Shown one piece after another: positions 37,044-48,552 of a stretch of 64,000 nt of DNA. Below the pieces are notes generated by a model that saw only the letters and a program-made list of their open reading frames with translations, did no database searches and was not told where the DNA came from. Position 1 is the stretch's first letter. Every line of letters starts with the position of its first letter. This DNA comes from Hofstenia miamia. Lineage: Eukaryota > Xenacoelomorpha > Acoela. Where the stretch lies: positions 381,153 to 445,152 of the forward strand of contig SCFE01000002.1 of NCBI GenBank assembly GCA_004352715.1. Direction: 5' to 3'. A program made the translations under genes and the position numbers.

Positions 37044-38455
37044 GTGCAGGAGCAGACCTTGGATGACTATGAGTGGAGACAACCCTCTGTGCAGGAACCC
37101 AAGGAGACTCCTAGAGTGCCTTTTGCTAGTGTAAGCAATCTAACCCCATGCCAAAGTGACTTGAAAGTCCCTTCTAGTCCCGGCCCCTCCCCTCATGATT
37201 CAGCCAGTGTCTGGTCCAGGAAAATGAAGGAACAAAAGCACAAAACCTCCAAGGTTGGGGACGAGATTTTGCATCCATACTTCATTGCCACACAAAAAGC
37301 TGTCCACTTTGTCCATGATAATCTGTCAGATGAAACCAAAAATAAGTTATGCTGGACATTTAACTCAAAGACATTAACTTGTTCAGTGCATGTGATTCCT
37401 TTCATTATTGATGCAGAAAGGAGGCCCCGCATTAACACCATAATCTGCAATGACTCCAAAATGCAAGGTGGGCAACCTCGGCCCTATTGGCATAGCACAG
37501 TGCATACCATGTTCAACAAGGATTTCACTCTCTCACATCTGTCCCAGTTGCTCAACAACAAAAAGCAAATCCAGAGCTTTGATTGTGTCAACATAGATTT
37601 TGACAACTTGCTCATGATATATTTTTTCCAGGTCAATGAAGTCACTCAACCAAAAATCTTAAAAAAGATAGAAATTGCCTACTGACTTGCAAAGATCAAA
37701 AACATCTGCCTCGTAATGTTCCTCAAGGAGGAATATCAAGACAGCATCCCCTACCAAGTTGAGAGCTTGCACTTCAGAAATGAGACTTTTACTATCTTAT
37801 ATCATAGCTCCTATCATCCCGCCTGTATGTATAATATTAACATCATTTCTACCACAAAACTCATATACACAGATCTACTCTTGTGTAAGAAGATACCCAC
37901 TCACCTTCTCACCATTGATACCTGGCTAATGATCAATGCTGCAATCCATGCACAGACCTTGGAGTCAATTAATACAGGTCTCCCTGGCCTTGTTTTTGTC
38001 AACAACCTTCATGTCAGTTTCGCGTTTTCTCAGAGTTCAGCCACACTTAAAGAAATCAACAATGTGTGGACAACCTTAAAAGCTAATAAAAACCCAGAGA
38101 GTGAGTGGCCTAAGATTAAGATAAACAGCCTGAGCTCCCAGTATTCTCGATCCATAGAAAAGCTACTCATGGAGCTACGACTCTCCTATACAATGCAAGA
38201 CTGTCAGAACTTCGCCAAGAAATTATTTTTTGAGAAATTTACACCAGCTATACAATCACATGGAGCTATTTGGATACTGGCTGCCTTCCTCACCCATGAT
38301 CTGCAGATTAAGCTGCCTCTTGACAAAGCAGCCCGTGAATGATTGGCAAAACATTGTACTCACGAGATTGCCATCTGCCTAGCCACTGAAATGATAGAGG
38401 AGACCCAAAAGTTGTTGTTCAGCCCTACAGTCCAGCTATTACCGCAAATTTAACC
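37044..38455 (+). pseudogene. Gypsy extra 3' ORF, function unknown
   Basis: Downstream of integrase a long frame (37044-37685, then 37716-38342 and on to about 38455) is broken only by TGA codons at 37683 and 38340, giving about 450 residues. The N-terminal 60 residues are Ser/Pro-rich and basic; the rest looks globular, with blocks DEILHPYFIATQKAVHFVHD, PFIIDAERRPRINTI and LTHDLQIKLPLDKAARE. I see no signal peptide, transmembrane segment, furin-like site or chromodomain, so it does not look like a usual env or chromodomain. Its start and end are also present in body 0 (25504-26586), so it belongs to the family rather than to one insertion. It has spread at least twice with the element. I cannot assign a function. 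Confidence 0.65.
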
Positions 38456-38456
38456 G

Positions 38457-38469
38457 TGCAATGGGGGCA
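38457..38469 (+). promoter_or_regulatory. Polypurine tract of gypsy body 2
   Basis: GTGCAATGGGGGCA immediately precedes the 3' LTR and matches the tract before 26587. It would prime plus-strand DNA synthesis. Confidence 0.65.
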
Positions 38470-38864
38470 TGTAGAGTCACTTGGGGTCCCCTCTTTAATT
38501 TTGAATTCAATTATTTCGCACTCTAATCAATTGGTGCTAATTTTCCATTCTATTTTGTAATTTGTCAATTTTTGAGTGTAGTTTTACAATAAATTTAATT
38601 GTTGTCCCCGCAAATTGTTGAAACATGTGATTGCTTGCAAAATTTGCAAGGGAATTCATGTGACAACTTTGTAAGCAGAGTACTGGTAATTATTTACTGA
38701 TTTTTGTATAAAAGTAGGGAAGACATTGTAGCCAGGCCCAAATGTTCATCTTTTTCTTTTAGAACGTGGGTTGCTCTTTGTGATGGCTATCTTTGCAACC
38801 TTCAGAAGAACCTAAAATTTACCCAGTGCCACTTGAGTGGTGAGAGTGCCCCTGCGATTCTACA
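38470..38864 (+). mobile_element. Gypsy 3' LTR (body 2)
   Basis: A 395-bp LTR from TGTAGAGTCAC to GCGATTCTACA. A TATA-like TTTTTGTATAAAAGTAG lies at about 38701-38717, just before AGGGAAGACATTGTAGCC, the likely start of R. The final 120 bp match the LTR at 26587-27278 closely; the U3 is absent from that one. Confidence 0.8.
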
Positions 38865-39918
38865 GTACTCTCAGCATGATTACATACTTTCACCTGTTTT
38901 GAGAAAACACACCCCCTACTCTTAAACCTTCCTACACCACTGCAAGGTGATCTGACTAAATATTAAGCATTTAATCTGTTTCTCAACACCTTACTACTGC
39001 TATATCTGCTCTAAATGTGCTTAAAAGTGAGTCTATGCTGCAAACAGGATAAGGAGCTTGCCTCAATGGAATCACTGTTTATTTTTTTAACCTTGATGGT
39101 GTTGTAATGTAATATTTGGACCAGAAGATTTTTTCATCCATAGATCAACACAATAACCTTTTGTGACTGAAAGATTGGCAGTTGATGTAGAAGTACAAAA
39201 TTTGAGTCATATACCTAATGATGTTTTCTTCCTTATGATAATACTGTGATGAAGCATGCCTGAATGGCAAATATTATAAACTTGAAGAACACTTTTGGTC
39301 ACATTGGTGAACCCTAATGATTCCTAGCTTCATATGTTGAATCAGTTGACCATATAAGATAGAAGTGTTGATTAAATGGCATAAAGGCTAAGAAGAATAT
39401 CAGAACCATGTTTGTATAGTTTGTTAGGAACAGCATCACTTAAAAAACTTGATGATTAAAATTATGTCAAGGCAATTGAGAACATCTAATTGAAAAAAAA
39501 CAAGTGAAATCTATCATCACAATCAGCTAGCAAAGAAAATGCTTGATAACATGGTGCAACTGCAAACAGAACCAATTGCTTAAGTGAACCAAACTTCTCA
39601 AAGATATGATATATATATTGGTAGGGGAGCACCACTTGCTGTTAGTAATTGGGAATACAAGATTCCATGATTGCTTACAATTACAAGTGTTTGAGAAACA
39701 GTATTGCTTGGACTGTTTTATCATTCTTTCCAATTTCCATTAGAGATGGTGAGACATATTACCACTAAAAAAAGCACAATCCTTCTCGACCTTAACTTTC
39801 AGAATTGGAATAGAAAACCAAGGTGGGCTAAATCCCCGCTATGATATAGGGGAAGGTAATTTTCAATGGCGTATAATGTGTCTACATACAAATAAATAAC
39901 AATTTTCCATTAATACAG
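38865..39918. other. No gene recognised (right end of CpG-poor island)
   Basis: CpG-poor AT-rich sequence. The frame at 39527-39733 shows no domain. CpG reappears from about 39780. Confidence 0.45.
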
Positions 39919-41317
39919 GTCAACATATAAATGAGCTGCAATTATCTTATTATTGAACATTTTGCATAGGATAAAGTATCAGGAGCCCAAGCATTCTTGA
40001 AATAGTGACAAAATCATGTTTATTCTAAAATTATTTACATGTACATATACATCACAATAAATGTTCCAAATGACCTTAATTGTTTTCAGTGACAAGTTGA
40101 TCATCAAACAAGATGAGACACTATAGCAGAGAATTCAGTAGCTGTTAGATTGGAAATCTCTGATTGAATCCTGTTTTTTAACTCTTCAATGTTCTACGGT
40201 TTGCTCATAGTGATACACGTGAAATTTATTCATTCCCCAAAACCAGTCATCCAGAAGAGAAAGATCTGGAGATCGTGCTGTCAAAGGCTGCTGATATCCA
40301 TGACCAATTACTTTTTCTGGTGGAAAATGCTTGGATAACAATTCATGTGACATCTTAGAATAATGTGACGGTGCACCGTCATGTTGAAAAATTACTGAGG
40401 ACAACTTTATTTTACTTCTCAGCTCTGGGATCACATGATCAGAACGCATAGCATGGTAACTGTCACAACTGAAGGTCCCATCAAGGAAAAATGGAGTTAG
40501 TGAGTAGTTTGCCAAGAATGTCATCCACACAAAAAATTTTTTGGTGACTGCATAGCTTCTGTTATTGAAGCATACAGATTGTGGTAAACCCATATAATGG
40601 AGTTGTGCCAGTTAACTGTGCTGTCCAAGCTAAAATAGGCCTCATCACTCCATAAAACGTTGTTAAACATACTAAGCTTTTGTAACATCCAGTTTGCAAA
40701 ACTAATTCCAGCTTCGCAGTCTGACTCCGTGATTGACTGCATTAGGGATAGATGGTAGGGATACATGCCTAGATGCTCCATTGAGAATTCTACAAACAGT
40801 ACTCTCCGTAATATTGGAGGCGCATGTCACATTAGAGGAAGAAGCAATAGCAAGTTCATTTGATTATTATTGAACTGACTGTAGAGACTTAATAACCGGT
40901 TCAGATCATTCTTTGTTGAGAGATAGGCAACCTGATTTCGGTGCATCATGTAGAGAATAGATTTGGATACAAAACGTATGATGCTACTGGACGACAATTG
41001 ACATCAAACAATCTTGTGTTTGGTGTTGAATGCTCTCAAAGTGGAAGCTGGACTTCGGTTATTTGCTTAAAAAAGTTAAACAAATTCAAGTCTGGTAGGC
41101 AAATTCATTACGTGTTATTATATACGTAATACGTAACAAACACACATGGAATTGAATATTTATGATTCATATTCAACGCGTTTTCTTCAGTTCACTTTCT
41201 ACTATTATTCTAAAAATCTTCAAGCGTGCTAGTGTCCTGATACTTTATCCTATGAAAAATTTTGTATAATAAGAAAAGTACAGCTCATTTATATTTTGAG
41301 TTACTTTTGGGAAGCCC
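39919..41317 (-). mobile_element. Mariner-like element with long TIRs
   Basis: The inner terminal repeats are clear: CATAGGATAAAGTATCAGGA at 39965-39984 and its inverse at 41234-41253. Outside them a second inverted block matches (ATATAAATGAGCTG at about 39925-39938 and CAGCTCATTTATAT at 41281-41294). The terminal repeats are therefore about 85 bp and imperfect. The right end shows ACTTTTGGGAAGCCCT, like mariner-type tips; the left tip is degraded. The transposase pseudogene lies between them on minus. Confidence 0.75.
40186..40935 (-). pseudogene. Tc1/mariner (IS630) family transposase
   Basis: Read on minus, an N-terminal helix-turn-helix-like block (ESTVCRILNGASRH) is followed by the first catalytic region VLWSDEAYFSLD, then IFQHDGAPSHYS and ARSPDLSLLDDWFWG. 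These give the DDD triad, with about 37 residues between the second and third Asp. The family enzyme cuts at terminal repeats and inserts at TA. The frame changes once between the segments at 40521-40593, and stops occur upstream of 40781, so it is inactive. It lies inside matching inverted repeats, so this is a nearly full-length dead copy. Confidence 0.82.
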
Positions 41318-41639
41318 TTTATATATTTGCTGATGGCAAATGAGCCATTCCTAAGTCAAATTCCTGGTTTCGACCCTGACGAAAATTATAAAAATACTTT
41401 GCACCACATGCCATTTTTCTAAATTTATTAGTGAGGAATTCGTCAAAAATTAAACCGTTATCTATTGAAAATAATTTTAAGAATTTACTTTATCGAACTA
41501 ATTCTTATATTTTACCTTAATTGTTACAGTATTTTGCAATTTTGGTGAAAAAGTAATAAATTGGGCCTTTTCAAATTATTGCTGTCAAACATGATATTAT
41601 TAATATGAGTATCACATTCTTAGAGGCTTCATATGCATT

Positions 41640-41945
41640 ATTTTCAGGCTTTCAAAACCCAGGTATCATTTGTATTTTACTATTGATTACTAAATTTGAG
41701 ATATCATTAACATAAAGTGCAAGCAGAATTGGTCCTAACATAGTCCCTTGCTGCACACCTCGATTTATAGTAAGAAAAACTGAGTACATTTCATCTAGTG
41801 TCAATGGATGCTTCCATTGCATAAGAAATTTATTCATAGTCATCTTGTCAAAATCAGAATTTTTTAATTTTCTTTCCAATATGTGAAAATCCATAAAATT
41901 AAATGCTTTGCTCAGGTAAACTAAGGCAACAGATGAGTAATAGTT
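41640..41945 (-). pseudogene. Jockey/CR1-like LINE reverse transcriptase fragment
   Basis: On minus, VALVYLSKAFNFMDFHIL matches the D(L)SKAFDxVDH block of LINE RTs, and about 50 residues later RGVQQGTMLGPILLALYVND matches the PQGSxLGPLLFxLYxND block. The catalytic YADD box and the rest are missing. A short truncated copy. Confidence 0.75.
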
Positions 41946-42403
41946 TCTATAGTTACAATATTGCGTCGTTAGTACGGAATTTTTGTTTAAATCCGAATAG
42001 GTGTTTGATATTTTGACAAATTGGTGTGTAATACTTACTCGCCAGTCGTTATTTTGGTATAATGTCTAAGTTTCCTTATATATTGGAGAAATACTTTCAA
42101 ACCTCTGGGAAGTCACGCTCAATAATACCTTAATTAAACCCAGGAAAAGGTGTTCTTCAAACATATAAATTATACTCTTTTATTATCAAATAGAACCGAT
42201 TACTGGTAGAGTCAAGTTTGCATTAAATCAAATATACATTAGATTGCAACCTAATAATGTTTTAGAGTTCATATTGGATAAACTTTTTTCTTAATATTCT
42301 TTGATTAAAAACAAAATGTCCCATGTTTTCAAATATTACGAGATTATCAAGTAAATTTCTTCATTGGTTGTAATCCGACCAAATGGTCGGTGTAGGATTT
42401 AAA

Positions 42404-42436
42404 CAGTGGGGTAACTAGGTTTGAAAACTAGGGGCA

Positions 42437-42474
<38 letters not shown>

Positions 42475-43414
42475 TGATAATAGTTAAAAAATTTAGACAT
42501 GTATACACACTTCACAATTATTTTTTTTTAGCCTGAAATTCACATTTATGCCAAAAAATTTAAAAACAAGAAAAATGTTGTTGATAAAGCTCATAAATGG
42601 TGGTCACATTTGTGAATCAAAAGTGATCATTGTTTTGTTAAGGTGAATCAATTTTATTTTTGTATTTTGTTATTCAAGTGGACTTTTGTAAGCAATTTCA
42701 ACTGACCAGCTCTATAAATTTCGTAAAATCATTCCAAAAGTTCTTTACATATTATCTCAATGCATTCTCAATAATTGCAGAAGGTGTAAGAAGTGTAACT
42801 TATTGCAATTAACTTAAGTTTGTAGAACGTTGACTGTTAAGCGAATATTAATGTCTTAGCAAACATGAAATGATTTTTTTAAAACATTTTTACACACTTT
42901 GAAATTGCATAAAGCACCTATATATTAAATATTCATTTTTAGGATTGTCAATAAACAATTTACTAAATTTGCAAAAAACGTTATTACAAACTTAAAGTAA
43001 ATGGTGTTTATTGTAATCACAGATTCTGTCTGACTGGTTTACGTTTAACAATTTAAACAGATTTTACCATTATTTCGTGAATTCCGAAGCACTGTAACAA
43101 ATATCTATTAATGACATGTTTTTGCTCGACATCCAAATGTTCGATGCATGTGCACTAGAGAGTGACATTGGTAAACCCGATCCGATTTCGGGTATCAAAT
43201 TTTCGGGTAGTGTCGGGTGGGGTTCGGGTACAAACGTTAGATTGATTATTAAACATATATTGATCTTAATCACAGCTTGACTTGAGAAAGATCCACGACG
43301 TTAGGTAATACGAATGAATTGCTGCTTCCCCGCCAGAAAATGATTTTGGGTCCATGTTTACCTCATATTGTCACTCTCTAATGTGCACCTCATGCCTCTG
43401 CAATTACGCCACTG
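42404..43414. mobile_element. Non-autonomous hAT-like element, host of a nested insertion
   Basis: Left end CAGTGGGGTAACTAGG and right end (opposite strand) CAGTGGCGTAATTGC form a diverged inverted repeat of the hAT type. No clear 8-bp duplication remains at the flanks. The body includes an (AT)n tract at 42440-42471 and the younger element at 43156-43380. No transposase frame. Confidence 0.5.
43156..43380. mobile_element. 225-bp hAT-type MITE, nested
   Basis: Perfect 12-bp ends TAGAGAGTGACA and TGTCACTCTCTA, flanked by a perfect 8-bp duplication ATGTGCAC at 43148-43155 and 43381-43388. The interior is GC-rich, with repeated TCGGGT/CCCGAT words. Size, ends and duplication fit hAT. Confidence 0.85.
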
Positions 43415-45455
43415 TGGCTTAGTTTAGCAATATCAAAGAAAATTTTCTTGTTAATTTTAGTCAATAATCGGAAAAAAATGTTGACACATTACACTACATT
43501 ATCTTTTGCTGTTGATTCTGCATTGAGACATCAACATGATTCTCAAATGTTTAATTTAATAAGATAGGGAAATTGATTAATTAAATATGATTGTAAACTT
43601 TCATAACCACCAGTGGGCTTGGGTTAGGTTTTTTGCTAATAAATGAGGTAAAATCATTTATTAAGGTTTACAACAAAATTTAATTATCACATTATGATAT
43701 AGTATTTAAAATATTTTGATCTTCAAAATTTTTGATTGAGTAAAATTAACAATTTGATCATATGGGAATGTTGGAATGTAACACTAAAATATGCCATAAT
43801 GTACAATAAAAGTAATTGCATTACCTAGAGATGCTATGATTAATTCAATAACTTTTGCGTACTTCAACTAATTCATTGATTAATAGCACTTAGCATATCA
43901 GACTGAGAAAACGTAATACTCCCTAATCAGGTACTCGTAAATTTTCAAGTTGAATAATTATGTGTATATTTCCAATAGGCTAGCAAATCAATATATCACT
44001 TTGTGCAAACGATAATACAATAGATTTAATTGATTAATTCCAGTGAATTCCGTGAATAGTCTTATAGGTCAGATGCATGCAGTACACTTGTAGCTTTGTT
44101 GATGTATGTAATGTTGAAATCAATGTAGGAAGAACCTTTAGTAATATTGAGAACCTTTGTAGAATTAATAAATCTATATTTTTCAAAGAAAAACTATTTA
44201 TCATTAAATTCTCGCTTAGTGATTTTCAAATTGGAATATTCCCGCTAAACTTTATTTAGTTACTAGTAAAAACAAGGCAAAACTTTTTCCTAATTTATAT
44301 TAATAGTAAATTCACAGTTCACACTCTCACAGTTAAAATAAATTTCTAGAAACCCTAAAATTACCAATTCCTTTAAAAAACATTGTATGAGAGTTTAACT
44401 GAACTTATATATTACCTCATATATATATATTTCCCGCTTTTTTGTTATGGAAAATGCAAAAACCTCATATTTGGCGGGAAACGGTCAGAAATTTCTAAGG
44501 CATTTATCGGGAATCGCACTTTTATATATTCAAAGTTATATATACATTAGAATTTATATATATATTTTTGAACTTAGAATATATATATATATATATATAT
44601 ATATTATGTAGTAACTACATTTTCTCGTTGAAACCTCTGTTGTGAAAAGAGGAATCCGCCATTGTAACTGTCATTTAAGAGGACGATTTTTCTTCTTCAG
44701 CTAAACGCAAAGTACAGAGAGGCCTGAGTGGTGTTCTATGTTCAATTGGTTTCAAAAATTTGAATACATATATGGAAAATGTGCTCCCTCTTATAGTACA
44801 GATCTGTGTTAAAAATGATTCCTGAGGTTGAAGTATATGGAAATATGGACTTCCTTCAATGGAAATTCGGATGTTTGCAAAAACTTTCAAATTCTTGCCG
44901 TAGATAATGTTCAAATAATAAAGCGACCATGACAATAACAACTAGTCTCAATCTCAACTATATTTTATTTTTTGTAAATAGGCAACTCATTTTCCATTCA
45001 TGTCAAAAGTCGTCACGTCGTATATCGCCAAATAAAGATGAAAATGAAAAGAGATAATTATCTAACCGGTGGTGTTTGCGGATTTTGGACATGATTATTA
45101 TTTAGTGAATAATGAGTGTTTAAAAAGTGTATGGTTGTACTATTTTGGTAATATATTCTAAAATACGATATTGGCTTTACACACAAGGTACGTAAGCCGG
45201 ACACATATACGCTAAGATGTTATGAACATTCCATAATTAACAATACAGCGGTTAAGTGAGAAATCAAGCATAAAGAAAATGAAATCTGGAGTCCACAGGA
45301 GTGTAGAGACTCCACGCTAAAATGTGTAGGTTGTATTGTGACCACAACTGTTAATACTTTGTGTGCATTCAGTAAACTGAATTGTATTTGTGAGAGTGTA
45401 AACTTACTAAAGATTTCTATTTAAACAGGAAGTGACAAACAGGTTTTCGTGCACA
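43415..45455. other. No gene recognised; upstream region of V-ATPase G gene
   Basis: Contains (AT)n at about 44577-44603 and small inverted GGCGGGAAA/TTTCCCGC words near 44430-44482. The minus frame at 44675-44941 shows no domain. A possible 3' splice site (TTTAAACAG) at 45421-45429 could end a 5'-UTR intron. Confidence 0.45.
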
Positions 45456-46845
45456 ATGGCTTCAAATCAAAACGATGCTGTGAACATTTTGCTGGATGCA
45501 GAGCAAGAAGCTAAAGATCTAGTCAAAAAAGCCAGACAAGAAAGGTAGGAAGGAAATGTATACTGAGATTTGTTGATATATTTAGATTATATATATATAT
45601 ACGATTATTTATTTATTTATTTATCAACATGCATGCATAAGGTGCTTTAAGTAGCTTACAAATTTTTATATATATTAAATTATGCATATGTAATAACAGT
45701 TAATATCCATTTTGCAGAGACATAAAAAACATAAGGAGAATGATAAAAATCGAAATAGTTGTTGGATGTTACCATTATTCTCTATCATGACAAATTCTAG
45801 TTGCGTGAGCAAATTACTGTAACTGCAGCAGTAGTTTGTTGTGGAATAGTTGTTATCGCGTGTCCGAATAATCACAAAGGTTAAAGTTGGAAGTTAACAA
45901 TTGGGCAAGTGGTGGCTAATAACGCGATTACTACCAAAGTGTTCTAACAAGACTGGTTTAGCTTCCTTAAAGATGTGTGCAAGGGTACCATCTTGTACGT
46001 AGATAGTAAACAAAGTTTAGAGTTCTTCCTAAAGGAGGAAGAATTTGAACAGTGGTTATCACACAGTAGTGGTCACAGGTCAACAGTTTGAAAAAAAGAA
46101 AATTTACGTAACACACTGTTTGGATGCATCAATCGAAGCTGTCAGTCTGTGCTCTCATATTTTCTGCAGACTAAATGAACAAGTTCTTAGGACTAATAGC
46201 ACCTTTTCATGTAAACGTGACATTCATCACAGCACATTATTTTTCCAAAATTTCCAGGTAATTTAGTACATACCCTGCAAAGTTTGTTGCACCGTTTTAT
46301 AAACACTGTGTGTAGAATGTTTGTTCATATTACAATTCTTCTGGAGGAGCTACAGTCAATCTCTGAAGCGTCATTGCCCAACATCTCTGCCACAACTGAT
46401 GTGAATATATTTTGCATAGACGTCGGTCAGGCTTGGGTTTGACAGGAACGTTTCTACTTGTTTAGATTGTTTACCAATAGTGTAATGTCTGTATGCTGAA
46501 TGGATATTTGATTAACTTTTGCTCTTTCTAAAATTTCGCATTGCTCCAATTAGACTATCACAGCTGCAATAAAAACATTTGACAAAAAAATCTATTAAAA
46601 CGCATCGCTGTGGTTGAAGTTGTTGAAAAGATTAACAATTTTTCTTTGAACATTTCGAATTTTTGAAAAAGAGCTATAAGCGTCAAAAAAATTTTTATGG
46701 GATCACTAGGCCGTTTAAGGTTAAGCAAGTATTCGTTAAGTACTGAAAAAAAATTTAGCATTGATTAGTTTACATGTATATGTAGATAAAATTGTTCTGC
46801 AAAAATATATTCTAGGATATCTAACTACAAACTATAATTGTAAAC

Positions 46846-46878
<33 letters not shown>

Positions 46879-46986
46879 NNNNNNNNNNNNNNNNNNNNNN
46901 NNNNNNNNNNNNNNNNNNNNNNNNNNNNNNNNNNNNNNNNNNNNNNNNNNNNNNNNNNNNNNNNNNNNNNNNNNNNNNNNNNNNNN

Positions 46987-47017
<31 letters not shown>

Positions 47018-48519
47018 TTTGACATGAAAATGAGTTGACCACATAAGTTTAATGAACCCCAGGTCAAAATAGATTCAGATTCAGACAGGTTTTTCCTTAA
47101 ACTCATTCACAAAGAACGAACTTCAGAGGACCATTAAAATTTGAAGTTAAAAATCCGAAAATTTTGAACAGCTAACTTAAGCATCCCAAAATTCCTAGAA
47201 AAACAAAAAATTTGATTATTTCATTAAAATCACTAGCTTCTGATGAATCTATATCTATGTTTCCAAATTTGACAAAGGAAATGGAATCGTAGTTATGGAT
47301 AAATCAAACTACTTATCAAAAACAAATGTTAGTCTACGCAAAACCAACGACTTTTTAACAAGACTAAAAGAAACCAAAAATGCGAAACAGACAAACTTAA
47401 GTTTCTAGATGCTCTAGATGTTACAATACATAATTTAAGTGATCATTATGAAACAAGTTGGCATATAAAATCAACATTCCATATTTTGGCATTGCAATAA
47501 GTCATACAAATTAAACACAATTACTGCATTATTAAATCGAACAATAATTACATCATCAACCTACAAACATCTAACGAATGCAACAGATAAAATGTTCGAC
47601 ATCCTAAAAGACAATAGCTATCCCATTAAACTCATTAAAAAAATATTCCACCAAGATGTTTAAAGAAAGTAACAAAGAACAAATTCATGAAGTAGACAAC
47701 ATTTGTCCAGTATATTTAAAACTTCCGTATTTATTCAACCAAGATAAAATGCTAAGAGAAAAAATTAAAATATTGAACACCAAATTAAAATTCTCCGAAG
47801 TTGTCCCAATATTAACATCCTTTGCAACTGAGAACATTTTCAACCACAGATTTTATCCCTAAGAAATTAGTGAACAAATATTTATTAAAGCTACAAACAA
47901 AGAAAAATACTTAACAAACAATGCAAGATAACGTCAATAATTCTAGATCTATAGTGCAGGCAATATATTTATAGTTTCCTTTAGTGTAGTTGATTGTAAA
48001 ATATTTAGTTATCGCGTTTGTCATACTGATGATGATTCCTAGTAATCTAAACCGGTCTAAATTTTTAATTGTGTTAAATGTCAAACATACTATATATATA
48101 TATATATATATATGGTTAGTGTATTGACCAAGCACTTGATGGTCAAGTATCGTACTTGAAAATTGGAATAGCTGATACCTGAAAATACATGCTTGACACT
48201 TCTTGGAAATATTTGCAAACATTTGATAATTTAATTGACATTACCTACCCTGAGAAAAATGGCTCTTGTATAATTTTTGCACAATGTTACACAGAATAAA
48301 AAAACCCATTTTTAATGGTTTGCATTATAATTTAGTGGGGAATACCTATTGAAACATTATTGCACGCAGGTAAGAGCCCGCTTAGCCGCAGCAATAATAG
48401 TCTAATCTCAAGCAGTTTTAAGCCTTATCATTTAATCTTCATAATATCTATTCGTAATCCTCACCGAATGATAAACCAAAGTATTTGGTAGGTATAGATT
48501 TGTCTAACATAATTTGTAT

Positions 48520-48552
<33 letters not shown>

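Larger units (their letters stand above)
20581..39780. other. CpG-depleted island
   Basis: From about 20.58 to 39.78 kb CpG is almost absent (for example none in 20581-21700 apart from gaps, and none in 24241-25500), whereas both flanks keep ordinary CpG. TpG and CpA are abundant. The island contains a TRIM-like element, a tandem gypsy array, a TIR element and a hAT-type remnant. No N gap coincides with either boundary. Both edges are approximate because they were judged by eye. Confidence 0.7.

Noticed and set aside
27852-38342. TGA read as a sense codon in the gypsy array
   Set aside because: The V-ATPase G gene and most other frames use standard stops, and CpG decay explains the TGA excess without recoding.
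37044-38455. Gypsy 3' ORF as an envelope gene
   Set aside because: No signal peptide, transmembrane segment or protease site is visible, so I left it unassigned.
46821-47106. Frames encoding poly Tyr-Ile (also 11563-11836, 13917-14210, 25333-25623)
   Set aside because: These are translations of (AT)n microsatellites.
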